This document shows positions 1 through 8,821 of a stretch of DNA of 64,000 nucleotides, piece by piece (the first letter of the stretch is position 1; each line of letters starts with the position of its first letter). The notes below the pieces were generated by a model. The model did not search any database, was not told the origin of the DNA, and saw only the letters and a list, made by a program, of their open reading frames with translations. This DNA is from Aestuariibacter sp. A3R04 (GTDB lineage: Bacteria; Pseudomonadota; Gammaproteobacteria; Enterobacterales; Alteromonadaceae). The stretch is taken from the NCBI RefSeq assembly GCF_018860805.1, contig NZ_JAHKQR010000018.1, forward strand, positions 56,129 to 120,128, given 5' to 3'. Both the position numbers and the translations under genes were made by a program.

Positions 1-193
1 CCCGCGCAAGAAGTAAACTGTCACCATACTCAGCTGCAATTTTTTCCAATAATGGAGAAACATCTTTACTTTGTTCGCTCCATTCGGCCCAGAAATCCAC
101 CAGCACCACTTTTTCCTGGGAGTCGTTCAATATCACTTGCTGAAAATTTTCCGGGGTGATGTCAACGGTCTGGTTTGCTACTAAATTATCCAT
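1..193 (-). CDS. cnoX: Thioredoxin-fold co-chaperone, CnoX/YbbN-like (5' part only)
   Basis: The window holds the first 64 codons; the rest lies beyond its left edge. The translation starts MDNLVANQTVDITPENFQQV and reaches a thioredoxin-type strand with VLVDFWAEW. Where thioredoxins have C-G-P-C, this protein has Ser39-Glu-Gln-Ser42, so both redox cysteines are missing. E. coli CnoX (YbbN) likewise has a W-S-E-R-S sequence there, and works as a holdase that passes clients to GroEL and DnaK/J. Unlike E. coli there is also no Cys at the position three residues further on (Val45). Divergent from the decarboxylase gene. The family call rests on the N-terminal domain only; the expected C-terminal TPR part is not visible. 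Confidence 0.75.
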   Translation of the reverse strand, partial: MDNLVANQTVDITPENFQQVILNDSQEKVVLVDFWAEWSEQSKDVSPLLEKIAAEYGDSLLLAR

Positions 194-382
194 GAATGTC
201 GCCTTTAAACTGTTTGCCCAATGATATGGGTATCCCAAAATAAATCTCAAGTACGCGAAAAGCAGTAGACACAATATAACGCGCAATACATATACTGAAA
301 TCGCGCCTTGAATTCCACTGACAGTTTGACAAAAGCAGGATACACTAAACAAACACCGTATTAATGGGCATCTTCCACTAAC

Positions 383-2320
383 ATGCTTCCTGCCTTAAAA
401 ATTCTTATCATCGAAGATTCAACTGCGCTTCTTGAACAACTAACTGACAGTATTCAAAATACAATTGCGTTATTTGATCGACCTGACATTGATATATCAA
501 TAGTCGAGGCAGCTTCAGTGGAAAAGGCGCTGCAAGTGGTGCATTGCGATGGAGATATACAAGCAGTGGTCTTCAGTTGGGACACTGATGTCAAGCAATG
601 CGAAATAGACGCTGACAACCCCGGCAAACAACGGGTAGAAAATAACGCCATTGTTATTGAAGCGATTAAAGCGATTCGTCCGGAACTGCCGGTTTATGTA
701 CTCGGAGACGCCATCAAAGGCCTTGATATAGTTAACCAGTCAAACGGCATGGAGTCGTTTTTCTATCGCAATGACATCATCTCTGACCCCGAATCCATTC
801 TCGGGTATATCATTAACGATTTCGATGATCGCAATGAAACGCCGTTCTGGACTGCTTATAAAGAGTATGTACTCGAAGCCAATGACTCCTGGCATACGCC
901 CGGCCACAGTGGTGGTGCCAGCTTTCGAAACTCACCATATATAAGCGATTTCTATCGTTTCTTTGGGCGCAATGTTTTTGTCAGTGATTTGTCGGTGAGC
1001 GTAGATTCCTTAGGCTCATTGTCTGATGGCACCCATGCAATTGGCCGGGCGCAAGCGGCATTGGCAAATACCTTTGAAGTTAAACAATCTTACTTCGTCA
1101 CAAACGGCTCTTCAACATCGAACAAAATCATATTGCAAACCTTACTTCGCGAAGGGGATAAAGTGATTGCCGATCGCAATTGTCACAAATCGGTACATTA
1201 CGGCATTGTGCAAGCCCGGGCCATGCCAGTTTACCTCGACAGTGTGTTTAACCCGGACTACGGCATTTTTTCTCCGCCCAGACTGTCTCAACTACGGGAA
1301 CTCATTGAAAGTAACCCGGACGCCAAGCTGATAGTGTTAACCGGGTGTACCTATGACGGGCTGCTCACCGACTTACAACAGGTGGTGAGCCTTGGACATG
1401 CACACGGCATGAAAGTCTTCATTGATGAAGCATGGTTTGCCTATTCCTTATTTCACCCTTACTTCAGGCACTATTCTGCCATTAACTCCGGCGCCGATTA
1501 CATCACTCACTCGGCTCACAAAGTTGTATCTGCATTTTCTCAAGCCTCGTTCATTCATGTCAACGACCCGGATTTCGACAAGGATTTCTTTAAAGAAGTG
1601 TACAGTATTCACACCAGTACATCGCCAAAGTATCAGTTGATTGCATCATTGGATGTATGTCGACAGCAGTTGGAAATGGAAGGGTATAAAATACTCAATG
1701 AGTTGCTGAGTAACGTGGCAGAATTCAAAGAACAGGTAAGCCGCTTCTCAAAAATCCGTATTCTGGAAAGCGCAGATTTTAAAAAAATCTTCCCTCACTT
1801 TAGCGAAGATAATATCGGCCACGACCCCCTTAAAATTTTGATTGACGTGTCGGAGTTGTCCTATTCGAATCAGGAAATTCACCGTTTTCTTATGGATGAG
1901 GTTGGCTTGGAAATTGAGAAATTTACTCACAGCACTATTCTGGTTCTGCTTACCCTTGGCGGTATGCGCTCTAAAATTGTCAGATTATACAATGCTCTGA
2001 AAAAACTCGATCAAGGCAAAGCGTCCCTTACAAAAAGTAAGTCTCGACCTTCTCTCCCTGCCATCATCCCACCCATAAGCCTGGAAATGTTGCCGTCTTC
2101 GGCCTTTTTTGGTGAACGCGAAGCGGTTCCGTGGCAGGAGAGTCAAGGTTGTATCGCGGCCGGATTAGTAACGCCTTATCCGCCGGGTATTCCGCTCATC
2201 ATTCCTGGGCAGCGCATTGAAGAAGACCACATTAATTACATGCGCTCATTATCGAATCAAAAGTTAACCATCCAGGGCTTGTATGACGGGGAACTTTACG
2301 TGGTCAAGCAACGCCCATAA
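383..2320 (+). CDS. Orn/Lys/Arg decarboxylase family PLP enzyme
   Basis: A 645-aa basic amino acid decarboxylase of fold type I, acting in the cytoplasm and using pyridoxal phosphate. Residues 1-130 form the receiver-like 'wing' domain of this family (ILIIEDS near the start). The major domain follows with TPGHSGG, SDGTHAIGRAQ and the PLP-lysine motif HSAHKVVSAFSQAS; the C-terminal domain carries GLVTPYPPGIPLIIPG. It is shorter than the E. coli inducible LdcI, AdiA and SpeF enzymes (roughly 710-755 aa). Whether the substrate is ornithine, lysine or arginine cannot be read from the sequence, so no symbol is given. No antiporter gene sits beside it, unlike acid-resistance cadBA or adiAC systems, so a biosynthetic polyamine role is as likely. 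Confidence 0.9.
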   Translation: MLPALKILIIEDSTALLEQLTDSIQNTIALFDRPDIDISIVEAASVEKALQVVHCDGDIQAVVFSWDTDVKQCEIDADNPGKQRVENNAIVIEAIKAIRPELPVYVLGDAIKGLDIVNQSNGMESFFYRNDIISDPESILGYIINDFDDRNETPFWTAYKEYVLEANDSWHTPGHSGGASFRNSPYISDFYRFFGRNVFVSDLSVSVDSLGSLSDGTHAIGRAQAALANTFEVKQSYFVTNGSSTSNKIILQTLLREGDKVIADRNCHKSVHYGIVQARAMPVYLDSVFNPDYGIFSPPRLSQLRELIESNPDAKLIVLTGCTYDGLLTDLQQVVSLGHAHGMKVFIDEAWFAYSLFHPYFRHYSAINSGADYITHSAHKVVSAFSQASFIHVNDPDFDKDFFKEVYSIHTSTSPKYQLIASLDVCRQQLEMEGYKILNELLSNVAEFKEQVSRFSKIRILESADFKKIFPHFSEDNIGHDPLKILIDVSELSYSNQEIHRFLMDEVGLEIEKFTHSTILVLLTLGGMRSKIVRLYNALKKLDQGKASLTKSKSRPSLPAIIPPISLEMLPSSAFFGEREAVPWQESQGCIAAGLVTPYPPGIPLIIPGQRIEEDHINYMRSLSNQKLTIQGLYDGELYVVKQRP

Positions 2321-2329
2321 CTGACAGGC

Positions 2330-2363
2330 AAGAAACCGGTCTTGTAGCACTGACCGGCTTCTT
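2330..2363. terminator. Hairpin between convergent genes
   Basis: A 12-base inverted repeat (AAGAAACCGGTC / GACCGGCTTCTT, one mismatch) with a 10-base loop lies 9 bases after the decarboxylase stop and 10 bases before the stop of the convergent sugar dehydrogenase gene. The T-tract is poor on both strands, so termination is inferred from position and stem strength. Confidence 0.5.
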
Positions 2364-2373
2364 ATGCGGGTGC

Positions 2374-3480
2374 TCAATCTTCCCCTGGCATCACTTTTAG
2401 CAATTTGCCTTCTGGCGTATCAGTAAGCAGATAAAGATAGCCATCGGGCCCTTCAACCACATCGCGGATCCGCTCTTTTCTGTCTTGCAAATACACCTCC
2501 TGTTGGCCTGGCTTTCCCTCATTCATCCCGATGCGACGTAAGTGGGTAAATTTCAGTGAACCTACGAGTAAATCCCCACGCCAGTCAGGAAATTTATCGC
2601 CCTGATAAAATACCATACCACTTGGCGCTATAGATGGATCCCAGTACAACACAGGTTGCTCCATACCTGGCATCTCTGTTTTATCAGAGATGATGTCCCC
2701 ACTGTAATCAATACCATAGGTGATCACCGGCCAGCCATAATTCTTGCCTTTTTTGATCAAATTGACTTCGTCACCACCTTTCGGCCCATGTTCCATTGCC
2801 CACACCGCACCGGTCTCAGGATGAATGGTCAACCCCTGTACATTGCGGTGTCCGTAAGAATAAATCTCCGGCGCTTTACCGTCGACAAAGGGGTTATCGT
2901 CAGGAATCGATCCATCTGGGCGAATGCGCACAATTTTGCCCAAATGATTGTCGGTATTTTGCGCTTCCTGCATAAGCTTATAGCGTTCACCCAGTGTAAT
3001 AAACAAATCGCCGTTACCATCAAACGCCACTCGACAACCAAAGTGAAAACCATTGTCTACCCTGGGCGATGCCGTAAACAGTGTTTCGACATCTTCTAGC
3101 CGATCTCCTTGAATGCGGGCGCGACTAACCGCACTGGTACTGCCATCTTCACCGGGCTGACTGTAACAAAAGTAAATAGTTTGGTTGTCTCGGAAATGTG
3201 GGTCGACGGCTATCCCCAACATGCCACCTTGATTCACCGCAGCCACAGCTGGCACGTTTTTAAGCGGTGCACCCAGCCCTGTATCGTGACGAAAAAGCCT
3301 AATATTTCCCGGCCTTTCAGTAAGAACAATGTCTCCCCCAGGCAAAAATGCCAAACCCCAAGGGTGAGAGAGTGCATCGGTCAGTGTTTCCACTTTCACC
3401 GTATGCGCCCATGCCGATGTGAAAAAAGCAGTGCCCAACGAGGCAGCCAGACACCACTTTCTAAGTTGTGAAGTGATCAT
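2374..3480 (-). CDS. Periplasmic PQQ-dependent aldose sugar dehydrogenase (YliI/Asd type)
   Basis: A soluble quinoprotein glucose/sorbosone dehydrogenase-fold protein of 368 aa, expected to oxidise aldoses in the periplasm with PQQ. I chose the ATG at 3480: it is followed by a clean signal peptide (MITSQLRKW..., cleavage after SAWA). The longer frame beginning at 3582 would overlap dps by 95 bases. Family features include HPWGLAFLPGG at the start of the first blade, GHRNVQGLTIHPETG, the EHGPKGGDEVNLI segment and IAPSGMVFY. It ends facing the decarboxylase gene. No pqq biosynthesis genes are in the window, so cofactor supply is unknown. Confidence 0.88.
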   Translation of the reverse strand: MITSQLRKWCLAASLGTAFFTSAWAHTVKVETLTDALSHPWGLAFLPGGDIVLTERPGNIRLFRHDTGLGAPLKNVPAVAAVNQGGMLGIAVDPHFRDNQTIYFCYSQPGEDGSTSAVSRARIQGDRLEDVETLFTASPRVDNGFHFGCRVAFDGNGDLFITLGERYKLMQEAQNTDNHLGKIVRIRPDGSIPDDNPFVDGKAPEIYSYGHRNVQGLTIHPETGAVWAMEHGPKGGDEVNLIKKGKNYGWPVITYGIDYSGDIISDKTEMPGMEQPVLYWDPSIAPSGMVFYQGDKFPDWRGDLLVGSLKFTHLRRIGMNEGKPGQQEVYLQDRKERIRDVVEGPDGYLYLLTDTPEGKLLKVMPGED

Positions 3481-3487
3481 GTGATCA

Positions 3488-3961
3488 CTAGTTTGGCAAA
3501 GTCGCGCGAAGCATCCACGCAGTTTTTTCGTGAACCCGCATACGATCAGACACCAACGCAGCAGAAGACTCGTCGTCGGCATCCTGCGCCAACTTGAGCG
3601 CTTCCCGGGACGTTTTCACCACAGCTTCATGACCTAGGGTTAACAGACGCACCATTTCACTCGCTTCCGGTACACCTTCAACTTCTTTAATTGAGCTTAA
3701 CTCAACGAATGACTTATACGTTCCTGGTGCTGCTACACCTAATGTGCGGATGCGTTCCGCAATTTCATCCACGGCTTCTGCAAGTTCGGTGTAATGCTCT
3801 TCAAACATCAAATGCAGTTCACGGAATTGCGGGCCTGTGACGTTCCAGTGAAAATTATGGGTTTGCAGGTACAATGTGTACGAGTCGGCCAGTAAGCGTT
3901 TTAAACCTTCCGCAACTGCAGTGCGGTCTGTTTCTGAAATACCGATGTCTATCTTACTCAT
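3488..3961 (-). CDS. dps: Dps-family DNA-binding ferritin-like protein
   Basis: A 157-aa four-helix-bundle miniferritin that stores iron using H2O2 and protects DNA in stationary phase. The ferroxidase signature is visible: H35-N-F-H38-W-N-V-T-G-P-Q-F, then [23 protein letters not shown] with the acidic ligands. The length matches the family. The N-terminus is short and has few lysines, so direct DNA binding as in E. coli Dps is uncertain. It lies just upstream of the sugar dehydrogenase gene on the same strand (7-base gap), which could allow readthrough. Confidence 0.92.
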   Translation of the reverse strand: MSKIDIGISETDRTAVAEGLKRLLADSYTLYLQTHNFHWNVTGPQFRELHLMFEEHYTELAEAVDEIAERIRTLGVAAPGTYKSFVELSSIKEVEGVPEASEMVRLLTLGHEAVVKTSREALKLAQDADDESSAALVSDRMRVHEKTAWMLRATLPN

Positions 3962-4069
3962 CTTACTCTCCTGATAGCAATTACCAATTAATAAGAAAAT
4001 TTCAAATCTATAATTATGATACTAGCATGCTTTAATTTTGGATTACACTTATTCAGAATAATATTCGTA

Positions 4070-4543
4070 CTAGTGGTGATGATGCGCAGGCATATCCCTA
4101 TCTTCAGCCGGTTTTACGGGGACATTTACAGAAGAGCTTTGCCCGTTAGAAAACTGTAAATACAAAGGTACTGTTTGCCCTTCCGTTAGCCCTACCTTCA
4201 GCCCCACAAGCATGATGTGCGCAGCTCCCGGCTCTAACACAACTGATCCCTGCGCAGGGATCACGAGGCCTTTTTTCATCTCGCGCATTTTCATCATACC
4301 TTCAGACATAAGTGTAGTGTGAATCTGAGCAGCTCTTGCTATGCTCGCCTCAGTAGCTACAGACTCAAGCACCAGCTCGCTGTTTGACTTGTTACTAAGC
4401 GTTAAATAAACAGCACCAGAGTTTGCCATTGGAAATGTTGCCCTGGCCCACGCATCTGTGATGCTAATTTGCGCGAAACTCATTGTCGAAAAAAAAAGGA
4501 AAAACAATGCCGTTAAACCGGCCACACCTCGTACATTCATCAT
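4070..4543 (-). CDS. Periplasmic copper chaperone PCu(A)C
   Basis: A 157-aa exported protein with a signal peptide (hydrophobic run GLTALFFLFFSTMSFA). The copper-binding pattern is visible: His, ten residues, Met (HTTLMSEGMMKM), and later H-I-M. The C-terminus ends in four histidines (MPAHHHH), a further likely Cu ligand. PCu(A)C proteins deliver Cu(I) to the CuA or CuB centre of haem-copper oxidases; no Sco or cox gene is adjacent here. A GGAG sequence six bases before the first ATG supports the start. An inverted repeat sits in the upstream region (4554-4591). Confidence 0.88.
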   Translation of the reverse strand: MMNVRGVAGLTALFFLFFSTMSFAQISITDAWARATFPMANSGAVYLTLSNKSNSELVLESVATEASIARAAQIHTTLMSEGMMKMREMKKGLVIPAQGSVVLEPGAAHIMLVGLKVGLTEGQTVPLYLQFSNGQSSSVNVPVKPAEDRDMPAHHHH

Positions 4544-4553
4544 CTGCCACTCC

Positions 4554-4591
4554 GTGTCTGCGTTATTGCCATACTATCCCTAAGCAGACAC
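4554..4591. promoter_or_regulatory. Inverted repeat upstream of the copper chaperone gene
   Basis: Perfect 8-base arms GTGTCTGC (4554-4561) and GCAGACAC (4584-4591), separated by 22 bases, begin 10 bases upstream of the start codon of the PCu(A)C gene. It may be an operator or a leader hairpin. No regulator is assigned. Confidence 0.35.
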
Positions 4592-4708
4592 AGAATGAAG
4601 TAATTTGCGCTGAAATAACCTTACCAAAGGTGATGTAAAACAAGGAAAGCTGATAAAATTGCGCCAAAAGATGACATTGGAGAGATAAGGATGGGAAAGT
4701 GAGAAAAA

Positions 4709-4784
<76 letters not shown>

Positions 4785-4821
4785 ACACTTTCACACTTTT
4801 TGCTGCGAACAGCGGATGCGT

Positions 4822-4849
4822 ATTGTAGCTATGAATTCCGCTGTGTCAA
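4822..4849 (-). promoter_or_regulatory. Sigma-70 promoter of tRNA-Thr
   Basis: On the minus strand TTGACA (4849-4844) and TACAAT (4827-4822) are separated by 16 bases, ahead of the tRNA. The -35 box overlaps the purK stop codon (4846-4848), so the promoter starts inside the upstream gene. Confidence 0.7.
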
Positions 4850-5991
4850 GGCTCTATGTGTTTTAGTTTTCTCGCTTCTCTGCCTAACGTTGGGAAAAAC
4901 TCGGAAGGCACAAATTGTCCCAGCGCTTCCAGTTTCTCACCCAGCTCGCGATAGCTTGCTGCAGTAACGTTAATATGACCCATTTTTCTCTTTTCCCGCA
5001 CTGTTTTGCCATACCAATGCAAATGGCAACCGGGTATTTTAAGCAAATCACGGGAAAAGCTGCTACAACCGATAATATTAACCATAGCACTCGGCCCTCG
5101 GGCAGCGGTATTTCCCAGCGGCAAGCCCACAACGGCGCGCAAGTGATTCTCAAACTGACTGGTATCACTACCACTCATTGACCAGTGACCGGAATTGTGA
5201 ACGCGTGGGGCCAGTTCATTCACCAACAAACCGTTACCACACTGAAACATTTCTACGGCCAGCACACCGACATAGTTCATGCCGTCGGCGAGGTTGCGAA
5301 AGATGTCTTCTGCCTTGCTCTGCAAATCATCACTCACATTTGGCGCCGGCGCCACGGATACGTGGAGCTGCCCTTGGTGATGCAGGTTTTCAGCCAGAGG
5401 ATACACTTTAATATCGCCTGATTTATCGCGTACACCCACCAAGGAAAGTTCGCGGTCAAAATTAACCATTTGCTCTACAACCAGCGGTACTGTAGTGAGG
5501 TTGAGATTACCCAGCGCTTGTTTTAGCTCTGGTAACTGCTCTTCACTGGTTAAACGCCACTGCCCATAGCCATCGTAACCGTCGCGACTGGCCTTAATAA
5601 TGAGTTTATCCCCTAGGGCTGATATACAATCTTCCAACTCATCAATGTAAGTCACGACCTTATGAGCGGCATTCGGCACATTTAGTGCGTCTAACAAGCG
5701 TTTTTCCCTGACGCGGTCAGCGCCCACCAACACAGCATCGATGGAGGGGTATAATTTTTCTGACTTACTGGCTTCTTCCAGTAAGCGCTCCGGTACGTGC
5801 TCAAACTCAACAGTCAGCGCATCTGAAGATTCAATAGCCTGAGCCAGGGTAATGTCCAGCGGACGCTTGCTGACGGGGTGTACAACGGTGTCATTGCTGA
5901 CCTCCACTGCATGCACTTCAATACCCAGGGGACAACCCGCCAGGTACATCATTTGCGCGAGTTGCCCCGCCCCGTACACCAAAACTCTCAT
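4846..5991 (-). CDS. purK: N5-carboxyaminoimidazole ribonucleotide synthase PurK
   Basis: A 381-aa ATP-grasp enzyme of de novo purine synthesis: AIR + ATP + bicarbonate gives N5-CAIR. The start is [15 protein letters not shown], the typical PurK N-terminus (dinucleotide-like GxGQL loop). ATP-grasp segments follow: [32 protein letters not shown], and the metal and substrate loop [16 protein letters not shown]. Its ATG overlaps the purE stop by four bases, so purEK form one translationally coupled unit. The gene end carries the -35 box of tRNA-Thr. Confidence 0.97.
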   Translation of the reverse strand: MRVLVYGAGQLAQMMYLAGCPLGIEVHAVEVSNDTVVHPVSKRPLDITLAQAIESSDALTVEFEHVPERLLEEASKSEKLYPSIDAVLVGADRVREKRLLDALNVPNAAHKVVTYIDELEDCISALGDKLIIKASRDGYDGYGQWRLTSEEQLPELKQALGNLNLTTVPLVVEQMVNFDRELSLVGVRDKSGDIKVYPLAENLHHQGQLHVSVAPAPNVSDDLQSKAEDIFRNLADGMNYVGVLAVEMFQCGNGLLVNELAPRVHNSGHWSMSGSDTSQFENHLRAVVGLPLGNTAARGPSAMVNIIGCSSFSRDLLKIPGCHLHWYGKTVREKRKMGHINVTAASYRELGEKLEALGQFVPSEFFPTLGREARKLKHIEP

Positions 5992-6479
5992 TCATCTAAC
6001 TCCAATTCACCACTGCTCAACACGGTATCGGTTTGCGACTGCCTGAAAGCAATGACTTTATCACGCACATTACCGTCATTCAGTGCCACAACCTGTGCGG
6101 CAAGTAATCCGGCATTGGCGGCACCGGCATCACCGATCGCAAGAGTACCTACAGCAACACCTTTGGGCATTTGCACGATGGACAACAGAGAATCTATACC
6201 GTTTAGCGCCTTAGATTTTACAGGGCAACCAAATACCGGCAGATGCGTATGCGCGGCGATCATGCCTGGCAGGTGTGCAGCACCACCAGCGCCGGCAATA
6301 ATACAACTAAACCCCTCTTTGTGCGCAGATTCAGCAAACTCCACCAGCAAATTTGGTGTTCTATGAGCAGACACCACGCTTGCCTCATAGTCAACGCCAA
6401 GGTTTGTTAGCATTTTTGCAGCGTTCTGCATGGTGGGCCAGTCAGAGGTTGACCCCATAACAATAGCAACTTTGGCCAT
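5988..6479 (-). CDS. purE: N5-CAIR mutase PurE
   Basis: A 163-aa class I PurE that converts N5-CAIR to CAIR. The active-site stretch is intact: [19 protein letters not shown], and the [17 protein letters not shown] loop with its catalytic His. It is the first gene of the purEK operon and is transcribed away from the LysR gene at 6691. A PurR-like site lies in the upstream gap. Confidence 0.98.
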   Translation of the reverse strand: MAKVAIVMGSTSDWPTMQNAAKMLTNLGVDYEASVVSAHRTPNLLVEFAESAHKEGFSCIIAGAGGAAHLPGMIAAHTHLPVFGCPVKSKALNGIDSLLSIVQMPKGVAVGTLAIGDAGAANAGLLAAQVVALNDGNVRDKVIAFRQSQTDTVLSSGELELDE

Positions 6480-6518
6480 CGTGTGACTCCCGTCATCAAA
6501 TTAATAGCTTGTGGGCCT

Positions 6519-6530
6519 GCGAATGTTTGA
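6519..6530. promoter_or_regulatory. Possible PurR operator upstream of purEK
   Basis: GCGAATGTTTGA matches 9 of 12 core bases of the PurR consensus GCAAACGTTTGC and lies 40 bases upstream of the purE ATG. Position and sequence fit purine repression, but the match is partial and no purR gene is in the window. Confidence 0.35.
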
Positions 6531-6690
6531 TATTTATGCAACAAGCCAAAGAGCGGGAGATTTTAGCATAAATTCTGATAATACCCATATACCGTACGAC
6601 AGCCATGCGCGTATAAATCTATCTTTTTAACTTTTTTACTATAATCTATAAGGGAAACGGCACAAAACACATCTGACAGATAGGATTTAT

Positions 6691-7569
6691 ATGCAGTCTC
6701 TCACATTTCGACTCTTGGAAGTGTTTCAAAGTATTGTTGACAATGGTTCCGTTACCGCCGCGTCCGCTGCCCTTTCATTGTCACAGCCGACAGTATCTTT
6801 ACAATTAAAGAAGCTCACAGGCATTATCGGCATGCCATTATTCGAACAAACTTACGGACAGTTAAAGATGACTGAGGCGGGTGAAGCTGTGTATCAGTGT
6901 GCCCAAGAAGTGCTCGGTTCTCAGTCCCGACTTGAAAGTCAGGTTCGCGCTTTGCAGGGTGTTGAAATAGGCACGTTAAAGCTGTCGGTAGTCACCACTG
7001 CCAAGTACATCATTCCGCCAATCCTCAGCCCTTTCTGTCAACAGCATCCCAATATTGATGTACGTTTCACAGTGGGTAACCGGGCAGATATCATTGAACG
7101 CCTCCGACACAACCGTGACGACATTTATATTTTCACTCAACCACCTGCAGACAGTACCTTAGAATGTACGCCGTTTTTGCAAAACAAACTGGTCGTGATC
7201 GCCCCACCCAATTATGACGGCCCTGATCACTGTGATTTACAGACACTCAGCAAGCAAAAATTTTTACTCCGGGAGTTTGGCAGTGGCACCCGCCGGACTA
7301 TTCAGGACTACTGTGATGAGCACGGTATCGTGTTTGAGAATCCCATGTTAATAGAGAGCAATGAGGCTATTCGCCTTGCCGTGACATCAGGTCTGGGTTT
7401 GGCTATCATTTCTGAGCACACACTGGAACAAACCCACAGAGAAAGTGTAAAAATACTTACGGTAAAAGATTTTCCGCTGGTGAACCACTGGCAGGCTGTC
7501 ACCGTAAAACACCGACAGATAAGTCTTGCCGCCCAAGCATTTAAGCGGGCGCTATTGAGCGCGGAGTAG
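6691..7569 (+). CDS. LysR-type transcriptional regulator next to nhaA
   Basis: A 292-aa LTTR. The N-terminal winged helix (residues 1-65) contains NGSVTAASAALSLSQPTVSLQLKKLT; the C-terminal effector domain runs from about residue 90. It ends four bases before nhaA on the same strand, so the two are probably co-transcribed. The position suggests control of nhaA, but its N-terminal sequence is unlike E. coli NhaR and the order is reversed (nhaA-nhaR in E. coli). The effector is unknown. Confidence 0.88.
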   Translation: MQSLTFRLLEVFQSIVDNGSVTAASAALSLSQPTVSLQLKKLTGIIGMPLFEQTYGQLKMTEAGEAVYQCAQEVLGSQSRLESQVRALQGVEIGTLKLSVVTTAKYIIPPILSPFCQQHPNIDVRFTVGNRADIIERLRHNRDDIYIFTQPPADSTLECTPFLQNKLVVIAPPNYDGPDHCDLQTLSKQKFLLREFGSGTRRTIQDYCDEHGIVFENPMLIESNEAIRLAVTSGLGLAIISEHTLEQTHRESVKILTVKDFPLVNHWQAVTVKHRQISLAAQAFKRALLSAE

Positions 7570-7573
7570 TTAC

Positions 7574-8821
7574 ATGGCTAAAAGAGATGTTGAACAGGTA
7601 CTAGATGATATTGTCTCTGACGTTCACAATTTTCTGAACCGCGATTCTTCGGCCGGAATCGTGCTGATGGCAGCTACCGTCCTGGCATTGATCGTAGCCA
7701 ACACGCCACTCAATTATTATTACAACCAACTTATCGACATGTATGTCACCATTGCGGCTGGTAGTTTTGCCATAGACAAACCTTTGTTGTTGTGGATCAA
7801 CGATGGGTTGATGGCTGTGTTTTTCTTTCACGTCGGCCTGGAACTAAAACGAGAGGTTGCCGAAGGCGAACTTTCCAACCCTAAGGACATTGTCTTGCCC
7901 GCGGCAGGTGCCATTGGCGGCATGATTGCACCAGTAACCATATATTTGTGGTGCACCTGGGGAGCCGAAAATGCCATGTCGGGCTGGGCGATTCCGGCAG
8001 CAACGGACATAGCTTTTGCATTGGGCATCATGGCTCTGCTGGGTAGTCGCGTGCCTGCCAGTCTAAAGATTTTTTTAGTTACCCTCGCAATTATTGATGA
8101 CATTGGCGCCATCATTATCATTGCCGTTTTCTACACCGAAAACATCACACTAACCGCCCTCATTGTTGCCGCCGTGTGCCTGCCGGTGCTGTATATGATG
8201 AATCGAAAAAACGTGGTTGATATTCCAGCTTATATAATGGTGGGCATTATTTTGTGGGTTGCTATGCTAAAGTCTGGTGTTCATGCCACTCTAGCCGGCG
8301 TAGTACTGGCCGCGTTTATTCCCATGCGTGATAACAAAGACCCGGGTTATTCTCCCGTAACCCGGCTGGAACACAGCCTGAACAGCACAGTAAGCTTCGC
8401 TATCTTACCAATTTTCGCCTTTGCCAATGCCGGTATTGATTTTAGCCAAATTCGCCCGGAAGGTATTTTTCACCCTGTCACCTTTGGTATTTTTCTGGGT
8501 TTGGTGGTAGGAAAGCAGCTTGGCGTTTTTGCGTTCAGTTGGATGGCAGTCAAGCTAAAGCTGGCGACATTACCTGATGATTTGTCGTTCAAACACATAT
8601 ACGGTTGTGCGCTGCTATGTGGCGTAGGCTTTACCATGAGTTTATTCATAGGTTCGTTAGCATTTGAAGGCACCGGGGTTAACCGAGTATTTGACGAACG
8701 AGTAGGTATACTCTCAGGTTCGGTGGTGGCCGCCCTCCTCGGTTACCTTGTGTTGTACGTAGTGGGAAAACCGACTCAATCGGCGGATGCAACGGATGTG
8801 GATACACCACTTGAGCCATAG
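7574..8821 (+). CDS. nhaA: Na+/H+ antiporter NhaA
   Basis: A 415-aa inner-membrane antiporter exporting Na+ or Li+ for protons, important for salt and alkaline pH tolerance in marine bacteria. The two adjacent cation-binding aspartates are at residues 175-176 (AIIDDIGAI), equivalent to Asp163/164 of E. coli. [15 protein letters not shown] and [13 protein letters not shown] are family signatures. About 12 TM segments are expected. Its last 46 bases overlap the 3' end of the convergent histidine kinase gene. Confidence 0.97.
   Translation: MAKRDVEQVLDDIVSDVHNFLNRDSSAGIVLMAATVLALIVANTPLNYYYNQLIDMYVTIAAGSFAIDKPLLLWINDGLMAVFFFHVGLELKREVAEGELSNPKDIVLPAAGAIGGMIAPVTIYLWCTWGAENAMSGWAIPAATDIAFALGIMALLGSRVPASLKIFLVTLAIIDDIGAIIIIAVFYTENITLTALIVAAVCLPVLYMMNRKNVVDIPAYIMVGIILWVAMLKSGVHATLAGVVLAAFIPMRDNKDPGYSPVTRLEHSLNSTVSFAILPIFAFANAGIDFSQIRPEGIFHPVTFGIFLGLVVGKQLGVFAFSWMAVKLKLATLPDDLSFKHIYGCALLCGVGFTMSLFIGSLAFEGTGVNRVFDERVGILSGSVVAALLGYLVLYVVGKPTQSADATDVDTPLEP

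Noticed and set aside
2656..3099. 147-codon plus-strand ORF
   Set aside because: It lies antisense inside the sugar dehydrogenase gene and shows no domain.
3481..3582. N-terminal extension of the sugar dehydrogenase
   Set aside because: It overlaps dps by 95 bases and precedes a good signal peptide that should be at the N-terminus.
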